Assembly: GCA_965202795.1 (NCBI GenBank)
Contig: OZ241848.1
Span: 248,001 to 312,000 of the forward strand
DNA from: JACOND01 sp965202795
Lineage (GTDB): Bacteria > Bdellovibrionota > Bdellovibrionia > Bdellovibrionales > UBA1609
Length of the DNA: 64,000 nucleotides
Reading direction: 5' to 3'
Every line of letters begins with the position of its first letter. Position 1 is the stretch's first letter. The notes under the pieces are model-generated. The model was not told the origin of the DNA. It saw only the letters and a list, made by a program, of their open reading frames with translations, and did no database searches. Shown here in pieces: positions 51,907 through 60,288 of this stretch. Position numbers and translations under genes: made by a program.

Positions 51907-52677
51907 ATGACTTTATGGCTGGCCACATCAAACCCCCGCAAAATCAAGGAGATAAAAACATTTTTCCGCCGGTTTCCAGATGTCCAGGCCATCCGAACCC
52001 CGGAAGATCTGCCGGAGGGGGCGGCAGTTTATAAGCCGCCGCCTGAGACTGGCGAAAGCTATAATCAAAACGCTGAAATAAAAGCGGATTATTTAAGCTC
52101 CCTTTTGCATGAGGCCGCCAAAAAAAAAGACGCGCCCAAAGAGCTGAAGCCAGCCATTCAGGCTGCGAAGCTTAAGCTTGAAAGCGGGGATTTGGAGGAG
52201 GATGAGCCAGAGGATGGCGATTGTATAGATCCGCCAAGCCCTGAGGAAATGGCCCGCCAGGTTTGGGTTATTGGAGAGGACAGCGGCCTTGAAGTCAGTT
52301 TTTTAAAAAACGCGCCGGGGCTGCGATCCGCCAGATACAGCGGCCCCGGCGCCACCGACAAAAAAAACAATTTTTTGCTTCTTAAAAATTTAAAAAAAAT
52401 CAAAAGCCGGGAGGCGCGCTATGTCTGCTTTATTGTCTGCAAGTCTTTCCCGGAGCTGGAAAATTATCTGATTTTTGAAGAATGCAGGGGCAAGATAGCC
52501 CTTAAGGAGCGGGGGGAAAACGGCTTTGGCTATGACCCTGTTTTTATCCCTGAGGGCATGACGGAGACCTTTGGAGAGCTGCCGCAGAAGCTGAAAGACT
52601 GCATCTCCCACCGCGCCAAAGCTTTGTATGAGCTGTCGGGCGCGCTTTTTCTTCCTGATCCCAATTATAAAGGCTGA
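51907..52677 (+). CDS. rdgB: XTP/dITP diphosphatase (Ham1/RdgB)
   Basis: House-cleaning enzyme that hydrolyses non-canonical purine triphosphates to monophosphates. Motifs: LWLATSNPRKIKEIK, GESYNQNAEIKADY, VWVIGEDSGLEV, NGFGYDPVFIPEG and SHRAKALYEL. The protein is 256 residues, about 55 more than typical, because of an acidic, Pro-rich insert at about residues 66-118 (LESGDLEEDEPEDGDCIDPP) between the NxxxKA helix and the metal-binding DSG loop. AGGAGGAGAC precedes the ATG. It stands alone between the repeat block and a convergent binding-protein gene. Confidence 0.94.
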   Translation: MTLWLATSNPRKIKEIKTFFRRFPDVQAIRTPEDLPEGAAVYKPPPETGESYNQNAEIKADYLSSLLHEAAKKKDAPKELKPAIQAAKLKLESGDLEEDEPEDGDCIDPPSPEEMARQVWVIGEDSGLEVSFLKNAPGLRSARYSGPGATDKKNNFLLLKNLKKIKSREARYVCFIVCKSFPELENYLIFEECRGKIALKERGENGFGYDPVFIPEGMTETFGELPQKLKDCISHRAKALYELSGALFLPDPNYKG

Positions 52678-52727
52678 TGATTTTTAACAGACAGGGGCTG
52701 GCGCCTATAACAGACAGGCGCCGCCGC

Positions 52728-54479
52728 CTAAAAGCTCCAGTACTCGTATCCTATTTCATAATGAAAGCTGGGCTTTGGCCGCTTGATTTTCGCGTCCGCG
52801 CCATAAAACCTGTAAGGGTAATTCAGAAAAAAAGCGGCGGGCGCGTCTTCGGCAATCAGCCGGTAAAGCTTTCGGAAGGTTTTGATTCTCTCCGCTCTGT
52901 TCAGCTGGCGGGCGCCTTTCTCAATCAGCCTGTCCGCCGCGGGACTGGAGTATCTGATATAGTTTGAGCCGCCTTTGCGGGCGCTTTTTGAATGCCATTC
53001 CCGCGGGTCAATGTCATCATGGCCGGGAATGCCCAAAAAAACAGCATCAAAATCTCCACTGTCCATAAGCTTAAAAAAAGAGGCCGGCTCGACAAACTTC
53101 AGCCTCATTTTAACCCCCGCTTTTTTCAGATCATCCTGATAGACAGTAAAATATTTTTCAATGATTTTGGCCGCATAAATCAGGGAAAACTCCAGCCGCC
53201 GGGTTTTTCCATCTATGGGCTTTTCCAAAATGCCGTCTCCGTCCCTGTCCGTCCAGCCGGCAGAGCTTAAAAGAGCTTTGGCTGTTTCTGGATCAAAATC
53301 AACCGGCTTAACCGAAGGGTCGGCAAAATCGCTCCAGGAATGCCAGGGGCCGGCGGCGCGGCGGGCATTGCCGGACCAGAATTTTTTAATGATCAGCTCC
53401 CGGTTTAAAAGATGGGCCAGCGCCAGGCGGACCCGGCGGTCTTGAAAGATCGGTTTTTGGAAGTTAAACCCGACACATGAGGTGGTTGAGTGGCCTTTGT
53501 TTTCCGCCCTGACTTTTTTAACGGAAACCCCCCAGGGCGGAGAGTTTGCCCTTTGCGCGAAAGACTCCGGCCTGATATGGCTGAAGCTCAGCTCTCCGTT
53601 TTGAAGGCGGAGCAGAATATCTGTTTCCGAGGAGAAAAACCTGAAGGCGACATGCTCAAACAGCCACTTTCCGTGATTGTGGGGAAGCCCGCTCCGCCAT
53701 TTCCAATAGGGGTTTTGAGCCAGCATAAGGAGCTTTCCCCTGATCCATTTTGTCACTTTGTAGGGGCCGGATCCAATGATTGCCCTCCTCCCGCTTTCAA
53801 ACTCCCCGCCGCCGCCCGCAATTTTTGCCTCTTTAAGGGGAGGCTCAGCCGCGGGGGCTTTGCTGCCGGCGGGCGGCTGGCCTTCCGCCCCGGGGCCGGA
53901 TGTTTGAGAGGGGGTTTTTTGGTAAATATGCCTTGGGATGATGGGCAGCTCCGCGATGAGGCGAAAATTGGCAAAATGCGGCTCCCTGGCCCGAAAAACA
54001 ATCCGGCGCCCGTCAATGGCTTTTGCAGACTCTATGTTTTGCAGCCTGCCAGGCTGCAAATATCCGTATTTTGGATCTTTATAAGCTTCAAAGCTAAACT
54101 GCGCGTCCAAGGCCTCCAGCGGGCGGCCGTCAGACCACTTCAAGCCCTTGTAGAGAGAAAAAGCGAGGGTTTGGCCGTCAGAGCTGACCTCCCATTTTTC
54201 CGCAAGGCCCGGCTCCCATTCATTGGTGTCAATATTCCGGGAGGCCAGGGATTCAAACACATAGCCGCCAATTAAATCCTGAGTGAAAACATCTGTAATG
54301 GGATGAAGGGTTTTTGGATGGACCCGAAAGTTGCGGTAAAACACCCCGGATTTTGCTGAGGGCTTTGCTGCCGCCGGACCGGCTTTCGCAGGCCCGGCCT
54401 CAGAGCTGTTTTTTTTGAAACAGCCGCCGCAGGCCGCCGTTAGGGCGCAAAGCAAAAGCCATGCCGCTCCCCCCCGCAT
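52728..54479 (-). CDS. Oligopeptide-type ABC transporter substrate-binding lipoprotein, paralogue 1
   Basis: Family 5 extracellular solute-binding protein. Signal peptide with lipobox (LLCALTAAC, lipidated at Cys17), then the SBP_bac_5 pattern: LHPITDVFTQDLIGGYVFES, LAEKWEVSSDGQTLAFSLYK, WSDGRPLEALDAQFSFEAYK and a C-terminal YRLIAEDAPAAFFLNYPYRF. A Pro/Ala-rich insert lies at about residues 195-235. It is divergent from paralogue 2 across a 567-bp gap. No permease or ATPase gene is nearby, so the transporter must be elsewhere. The solute is unknown; peptides are typical. Confidence 0.93.
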   Translation of the reverse strand: MRGGAAWLLLCALTAACGGCFKKNSSEAGPAKAGPAAAKPSAKSGVFYRNFRVHPKTLHPITDVFTQDLIGGYVFESLASRNIDTNEWEPGLAEKWEVSSDGQTLAFSLYKGLKWSDGRPLEALDAQFSFEAYKDPKYGYLQPGRLQNIESAKAIDGRRIVFRAREPHFANFRLIAELPIIPRHIYQKTPSQTSGPGAEGQPPAGSKAPAAEPPLKEAKIAGGGGEFESGRRAIIGSGPYKVTKWIRGKLLMLAQNPYWKWRSGLPHNHGKWLFEHVAFRFFSSETDILLRLQNGELSFSHIRPESFAQRANSPPWGVSVKKVRAENKGHSTTSCVGFNFQKPIFQDRRVRLALAHLLNRELIIKKFWSGNARRAAGPWHSWSDFADPSVKPVDFDPETAKALLSSAGWTDRDGDGILEKPIDGKTRRLEFSLIYAAKIIEKYFTVYQDDLKKAGVKMRLKFVEPASFFKLMDSGDFDAVFLGIPGHDDIDPREWHSKSARKGGSNYIRYSSPAADRLIEKGARQLNRAERIKTFRKLYRLIAEDAPAAFFLNYPYRFYGADAKIKRPKPSFHYEIGYEYWSF

Positions 54480-55046
54480 TTGCCTCTCCAGCGCAGCCCC
54501 TTTAATCTTTTGACCCGCAATGGCCCGCCCTGCGGCGGGCCTCGATTTTCATGAGGCGGCAGCCTCTTGTTATGAGCAAGCATATCCATAAAAGCCGCAA
54601 TGTGTCAATTTTTTTTCTATCATTATGATTTTTCCCGCAAAATACAGGAAAAAGAAAAGCTAACAGACAGCATGGAAAACAGGGCTTGCTAAAAAAACTT
54701 GCTCTCAACAATTATGGCTGTTTTGAGCTAACCTGCGCGGGCAAAGCCGGCTTGATGCCCCGCAGCCCTCCCCTCCTGCCCTTGATCGGCTTTTGACTGG
54801 GCTTTGCCGGGGGGAGGGAGCGGCAAAAAAACAGCCGGCGCCCCCGGCTGCCGCTTAAGACTTTTGGCCTGCTCCCGCGCCCAGCCCCCCCCTCTGCTTA
54901 AATTAAGGCTTGAAAGTTTAGGGCAAAGCGGCATAAGCTGGCAAAAAGGCCGAAAAAAGCAGCATGGAGGCCAATAACCAGCCAATAAAGCCAGAGCGGG
55001 CCAGTCAAAACAAACAGCCGGCCAAATAACCGGCAGGGGGAAAATC
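54480..55046. other. Intergenic region between two divergent binding-protein genes
   Basis: 567 bp, mixed composition. The AT-rich part around 54600-54720 probably holds the promoters for one or both lipoproteins, but no clear consensus pair or operator stands out. Nothing codes with a ribosome site or family match. Confidence 0.4.
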
Positions 55047-56762
55047 ATGTTTTTGCGCTTTTTTGATTTAAAAATCTACAAACAAGCCAGGCTGTTTTTT
55101 ATGGCTCTGCCAATAGCCGGCAGCCTGCTTTTCAGCGGCTGCCTCAAAAAAGGCGGGCCGGGCGATGTTAAAAAAAAGGCTGTTAAAACAAGCGGCGGGG
55201 GGCCGCCGCCAGCCCTTTCATTTAAAAAATCTGAAACTTTTTATAATAATCTGCGAAAAGAGCCGGCAACCCTGCACCCCATCAAAAGCTCAGACTATTA
55301 TGCCTCCATTGTTCATGGGCATATTTTTGAATCGCTGCTTGATCGAAACCCGGAAACCTACAAATGGGAGCCGCAGCTTGCGGAAAAATGGGAAGTCAGC
55401 CCCGACGGCCAAACCTTCACTTTTTATCTCTATAAGGGCCTAAAGTGGTCTGACGGGAGGCCGCTGACCGCCGAAGATGTCAAATTCAGCCTGGAAGCCT
55501 ATAAAAACCCGGAATACGGCGGGGCGCATATTCTTCCCTACTATGAAAAAATAAAATCAGCGGAAATCATTGATGAGCGAACCATCGCCTTTAAGGTTAA
55601 AGAGCCTTATTTTGGGAATTTTCAGTCCGCCGCATGGATGGATGTTATCCCCAGGCATGTCTATCAGGATCCCAAGACAAAGCTTTCAAAGACGGCTGTT
55701 GGATCCGGCCCCTATAAAATTGCCCGCTATATCCGGGGCAAAATGCTTGTTCTGGAGCAAAACCCCCTTTGGACGGGGCGGGAGAGGCCTCATAATCAGG
55801 GGAAATGGCTGTTTCAAAACATAGCTTTCCGCTTTCTCAGCGCGGAGGCCGACATTCTGCTCCGAATGCAAAAAAATGACCTGGACTACAGCAAAATAAC
55901 AGCGGAATCCTTTGAGGGGAAAACCAATGAGCCGCCATGGGGAGTCTCCATTAACAAAGTTAAAGTCAAAAACAAAACGCCCAAAGGCTATCATTATGTC
56001 GGGCTGAATCTTCAAAAGCCAATCTTTCAGGACAGAAAAGTCCGGCAGGCCCTGGCTCATCTGATGAACCGGGATTTTATGAACAAAAAGTTTTTGTTTG
56101 GCTATGGACAGCCGGCCTCCGGCCCCTGGTATTCCTGGAGCGATTTTGCCAGCCCCTCGGTTAAGCCTTTTGCCTTTGATCCAAAAAAAGCCGCCGCGCT
56201 TTTGAAGGCTGCCGGCTGGGAGGACCAAAACCAGGACGGGGTTTTGGAGCGGGTCATAAACGGGAAAACAGCCAGTTTTGCCTTTACCCTGGTTTTTTCC
56301 CGAAAAGACTATGAAAAATACATGACACTTTATCAGGAGGACTTGAAAAAGGCTGGAATCAAAATGAGCTTAAAAAACATAGACTTTGCATCGCTTCTCC
56401 GCCTGCTGGACAATAAAGACTTTGACGCGGCCATGCTGGGATGGGGCGGCGGAGCGGTTGATTTGGACCCCCGGCAGATTTGGCATTCAGAAAGCGCCCG
56501 CAAAGGCGGCTCAAACTACATCAGCTACTCCAATCCTGAAGCGGACAGGCTGATGGAGAAAGGCTCCCGCCAGATGGACCGAAAAGCGAGAATCAAAACT
56601 TTCCGAAAGCTTTACCGGCTGATTGCCGAAGACGCGCCTTATATTTTTATGTTCAACAGCCCTTATGAGTTTTACGGCGCCAATCAGCGAATCAAGACGC
56701 CCAAGCCCTCCTGCAATTACAGCCTTTGCGAGCATTACTGGAGCTTTCAGTCAGGCGGATAG
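55047..56762 (+). CDS. Oligopeptide-type ABC transporter substrate-binding lipoprotein, paralogue 2
   Basis: Clear homologue of the gene at 52.7 kb throughout its length. Lipobox LLFSGC (Cys at about residue 32), LHPIKSSDYYASIVHGHIFE, LAEKWEVSPDGQTFTFYLYK, WSDGRPLTAEDVKFSLEAYK and YRLIAEDAPYIFMFNSPYEF. It lacks the Pro-rich insert of paralogue 1. The first 15 residues (MFLRFFDLKIYKQAR) form a long basic n-region; an ATG at 55101 could be the true start. Orphan binding protein. Confidence 0.93.
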   Translation: MFLRFFDLKIYKQARLFFMALPIAGSLLFSGCLKKGGPGDVKKKAVKTSGGGPPPALSFKKSETFYNNLRKEPATLHPIKSSDYYASIVHGHIFESLLDRNPETYKWEPQLAEKWEVSPDGQTFTFYLYKGLKWSDGRPLTAEDVKFSLEAYKNPEYGGAHILPYYEKIKSAEIIDERTIAFKVKEPYFGNFQSAAWMDVIPRHVYQDPKTKLSKTAVGSGPYKIARYIRGKMLVLEQNPLWTGRERPHNQGKWLFQNIAFRFLSAEADILLRMQKNDLDYSKITAESFEGKTNEPPWGVSINKVKVKNKTPKGYHYVGLNLQKPIFQDRKVRQALAHLMNRDFMNKKFLFGYGQPASGPWYSWSDFASPSVKPFAFDPKKAAALLKAAGWEDQNQDGVLERVINGKTASFAFTLVFSRKDYEKYMTLYQEDLKKAGIKMSLKNIDFASLLRLLDNKDFDAAMLGWGGGAVDLDPRQIWHSESARKGGSNYISYSNPEADRLMEKGSRQMDRKARIKTFRKLYRLIAEDAPYIFMFNSPYEFYGANQRIKTPKPSCNYSLCEHYWSFQSGG

Positions 56763-56882
56763 AAAAAGCTTGGCGGGGTTTTGGCTGACGGACAGCCGGG
56801 CATAAGCGGTTTCAGCGGCGGGCCGCCGGCCGCTCCATGGCGCCATTGCAGCATGCATGCTGATTTTTTTTGGGGGAGGCTT

Positions 56883-57506
56883 ATGGCAGTCAAAACAAGG
56901 CGGTTTTCATCGGAGGGGAGGCGCTCGCTCTGCCGGGCGCGAGTGATTGTTTTAAAAACCATGCCTTTTTCGGAATCCGATTTGATTGTCCGGGGGCTGG
57001 GCAGCGGCGGGAATCAAATGTCTTTTATTGCCAGGGGCGCCTTAAAAAGCAAAAGGCGGTTTCCAGGCTCTGTTCTTGAGCCTTCCGCTTTTATTGAGGC
57101 GGAATACCGCCCCTCAAAAAAAAGCCTGCGCGGCCTCAATCAGGCCTGGATGATAAAGGATTTCCCTGGATTGAGGACAAGCTATGACCGCCTTGAGCTG
57201 GCTCTTTTTTTTCTGCGGATTATGGCGGAAATCAGCCAGGAGGGGACAAACGACTCAAAAGAGATGTTTAACCTTTTAGGCAGCGCCCTTGGAGAGGCGG
57301 AAGCCTCCCCCCGCCTTGATCTCTTAAAGCTGTTTTTTCAGACAAAAGTTTTATTTCTTCAGGGGGTGCTTCCGGCAAGCCCCGGATGCCGCGCAATCCT
57401 TGCCCTGCCCCTAAAAGGCCATGCCGGCTTTCAAATGGCGGAAAAAGACCTGCAGGCTCTGTCGGCGGAGATGAGCCATGCGCTTGACCGCTATCTTCTG
57501 CTCTGA
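56883..57506 (+). CDS. recO: DNA repair protein RecO
   Basis: Helps RecF and RecR load RecA on gapped DNA. The N-terminal OB-fold is typical: ARVIVLKTMPFSESDLIVRG, FIARGALKSKRRFPGSVLEP and FIEAEYRPS. The C-terminal half is helical and poorly conserved, without the zinc-binding cysteines found in some RecO. ATG 56883 with GGGGGAGG three bases upstream gives 207 residues; an upstream in-frame start at 56781 would add a Gly/Pro-rich tail with no ribosome site. It follows the binding-protein gene after 120 bp. Confidence 0.88.
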   Translation: MAVKTRRFSSEGRRSLCRARVIVLKTMPFSESDLIVRGLGSGGNQMSFIARGALKSKRRFPGSVLEPSAFIEAEYRPSKKSLRGLNQAWMIKDFPGLRTSYDRLELALFFLRIMAEISQEGTNDSKEMFNLLGSALGEAEASPRLDLLKLFFQTKVLFLQGVLPASPGCRAILALPLKGHAGFQMAEKDLQALSAEMSHALDRYLLL

Positions 57507-57530
57507 AAAAAACTCCCCTAAAGTTAAGGT

Positions 57531-58199
57531 TTAATGCCAGCCTTTTGAAAAAGAGCCTGTTTTGATCTGCCTGGCTTTGGAGACTTTGGCTGTCCCATAA
57601 ATTTTTGTTTCCCCGGATACATGGACTTGGCCAAAAACCTGCCCCCAGCCATAAACATAGGCCGAGCCGCCGGCTTTCGCATGGCCGTAAACCTTCGCAT
57701 GGCCGGAAATCTTTGCGTCCCCGGAAATTTTTGCTTTGCCAAAAACCCGCGCATGGCCGGAAATCCATGCAAAGCCAGAAACCTCCGCCTCGCCGGAAAT
57801 CTTTGCGTCCCCGGAAATTTTTGCATGGCCATAAACAATTGCCTTGTCTAAAACCTCTGCCCTTCCAGAAACGGATGCATTGCTGGAAATTGTCACAGGG
57901 CCGGAAACCTTTGCATGGCCGGAAATCCTTGCATTTTCTTCAATCCTTGCCCCGCCGAAAATCCTTGCATGGCCTTCAATCCTTGCCTTGCCGGAAACAT
58001 GCGCCGCGCCAGTAATATTCGCAGATTCGCAGACAGCCGCGGTTCTGGCCACATAAGCGCCTCTGTCCACTTTGGCTGTGGAGGCCACAAAGCCCCCGCC
58101 TCTGCTATGCGGGGCGCCCTTTGCCCTGGGGCCGCATGGCGCTGCCCCCGCGGCTGAGCAGCCGAAAATCAGCAAAGCCGAAAAAATTAAGGTTTTCAT
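57531..58199 (-). CDS. Secreted left-handed beta-helix (hexapeptide-repeat) protein, paralogue 2
   Basis: Same design as the protein at 44.6 kb: signal MKTLIFSALLIFGCSAAGAA, the stretch APCGPRAKGAPHSRGGGFVA, then hexad turns (ISGHAK, VSGRAE, ISGDAK, VYGHAK) and a tail ending KARQIKTGSFSKGWH versus KAHLKTGKITSGEH in the paralogue. The start at ATG 58199 gives the signal peptide at the N-terminus; the reading frame upstream is Arg/Pro-rich and not supported. Convergent with recO. Probably a cell-surface or periplasmic structural protein. Long antisense frames across it are a by-product of the repeats. Confidence 0.82.
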   Translation of the reverse strand: MKTLIFSALLIFGCSAAGAAPCGPRAKGAPHSRGGGFVASTAKVDRGAYVARTAAVCESANITGAAHVSGKARIEGHARIFGGARIEENARISGHAKVSGPVTISSNASVSGRAEVLDKAIVYGHAKISGDAKISGEAEVSGFAWISGHARVFGKAKISGDAKISGHAKVYGHAKAGGSAYVYGWGQVFGQVHVSGETKIYGTAKVSKARQIKTGSFSKGWH

Positions 58200-58547
58200 T
58201 GTCTTTTTATCTTCTGATCCGCGGGGGGGCAGCCTGATTATGCCGCGCCGCGGCCTGGCGGGCAAGGCCAAAGCTCTTTTTTTTTAATAAAATTTTAGCC
58301 GGGCGGCGGGGGAAGGCGCGGGAGGCCATGGGGATCGGCCAGAAGCGGCCGGCGGGGCCGGCCAGACAAAAAAGCCCTCTGGCAAAACCAGGGGAGGGCT
58401 TGAAAGCTCTTTTTCAATGCCAGAAGCCAGCTCATCAACCAGGGGGGCGGCGGGGGGGCAAAAGGCGGCGCGGGGGCCGGCAGGCAAAAAAGCTTTTTGC
58501 TTGCTTTTGCCGGCTTCTGCCGTATATTATGAAAAGCTGAAAACAAT

Positions 58548-58634
58548 GCCCGCGTGGCGGAACTGGCAGACGCGCCAGACTTAGGATCTGGTACTCGAAA
58601 GGGTGTGGGGGTTCGACTCCCTCCGCGGGCACCA
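58548..58634 (+). tRNA. tRNA-Leu (anticodon UAG)
   Basis: GCCCGCG...CGCGGGC acceptor stem, D-arm GGCAGACGCGCC region, anticodon loop CTTAGGA (UAG, reading CUA/CUG leucine codons), a long class II variable arm and T-arm GGGGGTTCGACTCCCT. The CCA end is encoded (58632-58634). A probable promoter lies just upstream: TTGCTT near 58501 and TATATT/TATTAT near 58523-58530. Confidence 0.96.
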
Positions 58635-58688
58635 AAAACCCGGCAAAACCATGTTTTTCTGGGGGATTTCTAATCAGGCGGCCCGGCC
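58632..58688 (+). repeat. 57-bp direct repeat starting in the tRNA 3' end (att-like, copy A)
   Basis: Starts with the CCA of tRNA-Leu and continues AAAACCCGGCAAAACCATG. Identical to 58776-58832 at all 57 positions, offset 144 bp. This resembles an attachment-site duplication of an element integrated at the tRNA. Confidence 0.8.
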
Positions 58689-58775
58689 TCCGCCGCAGGC
58701 TCTTATTGACTTCTATGCCCCGGCGCCTGGCGCCGGCCCTCCCTTGCCTGGCAGTCCGATTCCCCGCCGCCAGCG

Positions 58776-58832
58776 CCAAAAACCCGGCAAAACCATGTTT
58801 TTCTGGGGGATTTCTAATCAGGCGGCCCGGCC
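58776..58832 (+). repeat. 57-bp direct repeat (att-like, copy B)
   Basis: Exact second copy of 58632-58688. It is preceded by GTCCGATTCCCCGCC, which looks like a decayed tRNA T-arm, and its right edge cuts into the type III restriction gene, whose frame ends inside it. No integrase gene is in the window. Confidence 0.8.
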
Positions 58833-59786
58833 CTTCAGCTGCAGTTTGCCGCTTATCTCCCGAACAGCTTCAAACCAGGCCAGTTTTTCGTCATGAATGT
58901 GATGGGCCTCGTCATTAAAAACCGCAAGCTCCTTAATATCACGGACAAGAAGCCCCAAGTCTGTTTTTGAGTCTGTGGTTTTGCCGGCGGGGGCGGGGCC
59001 CAAAAAATATTTCTCCCTGTTTTTATCTTCAAAAGAGGGGGATGCGCCATTGCCGGGATAAACCCTGTGAATGTTTGTCAAAAAGATATTCCCTTTAGGG
59101 CTGATCTGCCGGAGCTGATCCTGAATATGAAGGGCGGGCTGGAAATCCGCCTGCCAGCTTTTCTCTCTGCAGCCATTTCTTGGGAGGACGGGATCGTTTT
59201 GGAAAATCCTAAGGCCATCAAAATCCGCGCGCAGGCGGTCCAGGACAATAATGTTTGGCGCAATCAAAAGAAAATTCCTGGACAAATCAGAATCCGGCTC
59301 ATAGAGCCTGTGAAAATAAGACCAAGCCAAAAGAAGGCTCAGGACTTTTGTTTTGCCGGAGCCGGTGGCCATCTTGATCACAAAGCGGCGCCAGTCCTCC
59401 TGAAACATTGTATGGGATATGGCCCCGGAAGAGTCAAACTTCATCAAATCCTGCGGCGACTTGATTTTAGCCACATCATGCAGATAAATAACAGTCTCCA
59501 CGGCCTCCCTCTGGGCAAAATAATACCGGAAATATTTTAGGCTGCCGCCGGACTCCCGGACATGCTCCTCTTTAAACCACCAGTCAAGCAGAGCTTTGCT
59601 TGTCTCTGCCGCTTCGGCATAGCCCTCCGCCCGCCATTTATAAACCGCCTTCCTCAGCTTATGAACCAGGGGCGGAAGCAGCTTTTCATAAGAGGATTCC
59701 CTTAAACGATCAGCAGAGGGCAGCCACCTGACTTCAGGCTTTAAGATCGCATGCGGAGAGGCGGGAAAGTCTTTATGAAGAGGCAT
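58818..59786 (-). pseudogene. Type III restriction enzyme helicase subunit (Res), C-terminally truncated
   Basis: Superfamily 2 helicase start: FVIKMATGSGKTKVLSLLLA is Walker A (motif I), FLLIAPNIIVLDRLRADF motif Ia, and ELAVFNDEAHHIHDEK is the DEAH box (motif II). In intact Res proteins several hundred residues follow (motifs III-VI and a PD-(D/E)xK nuclease); here the frame ends soon after the DEAH box, at repeat copy B next to tRNA-Leu. It has the ATP-binding half only and is almost certainly inactive. It is preceded by the DUF4411 gene (gap 2 bp). Confidence 0.88.
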
Positions 59787-59788
59787 TA

Positions 59789-60268
59789 TTATTTCCTCAT
59801 TTTAGCTGTAAATTCTATATTCAGCTGCCTGATTAAATCGTAAATATCAATACACTCAATCCCTTCTCCAGCGCATACATCGGGAATTTTGACTTGACCG
59901 GATTTTCGAGCTTTTTGCTCCAAAGTCACAACCAGAGCATTCTCAAATTGCGCATGGGCTATAACCCAAGGATCGGCTATGGACCGCCCTCTGGAATTAT
60001 CTGTCAAATTAGGATATTTGCTTAAAATCTCTCTCATTAGCCTTTGAACATCCTCATTCGGGCTTTTAAAGAGCTTTTTGTTTTTAAGCCATTTCAGCAA
60101 ACCATCGTCAATTTTTTCTATTTCTCTTTTAACCTCAGTTGTGGAAAAGAGAATGCCCTTTCGGGCCAGATCTGCCAAAATCTCCCAGTATCCTTTTGTG
60201 AATCCTGGGGAATAAAACTTGTTCCAAGGCTCTATAAAGATATTTGTGTCCAGGCAATATTTTTTCAT
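59789..60268 (-). CDS. DUF4411 PIN-like domain protein
   Basis: PIN-fold RNase-like protein: KYCLDTNIFIEPWNKFY with the first acidic residue, TTEVKREIEKIDDGLLKWLK with the central acidic residues, IADPWVIAHAQ with the third. 159 residues. DUF4411 genes are commonly paired with an HTH-ImmA gene, as here (60289, gap 20 bp), and the pair is considered a toxin-antitoxin-like module often found in type III R-M loci. Probable RNA cleavage is inferred from the fold. Confidence 0.9.
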   Translation of the reverse strand: MKKYCLDTNIFIEPWNKFYSPGFTKGYWEILADLARKGILFSTTEVKREIEKIDDGLLKWLKNKKLFKSPNEDVQRLMREILSKYPNLTDNSRGRSIADPWVIAHAQFENALVVTLEQKARKSGQVKIPDVCAGEGIECIDIYDLIRQLNIEFTAKMRK

Positions 60269-60288
60269 AGCTTTCCCCGGTTTTTATT

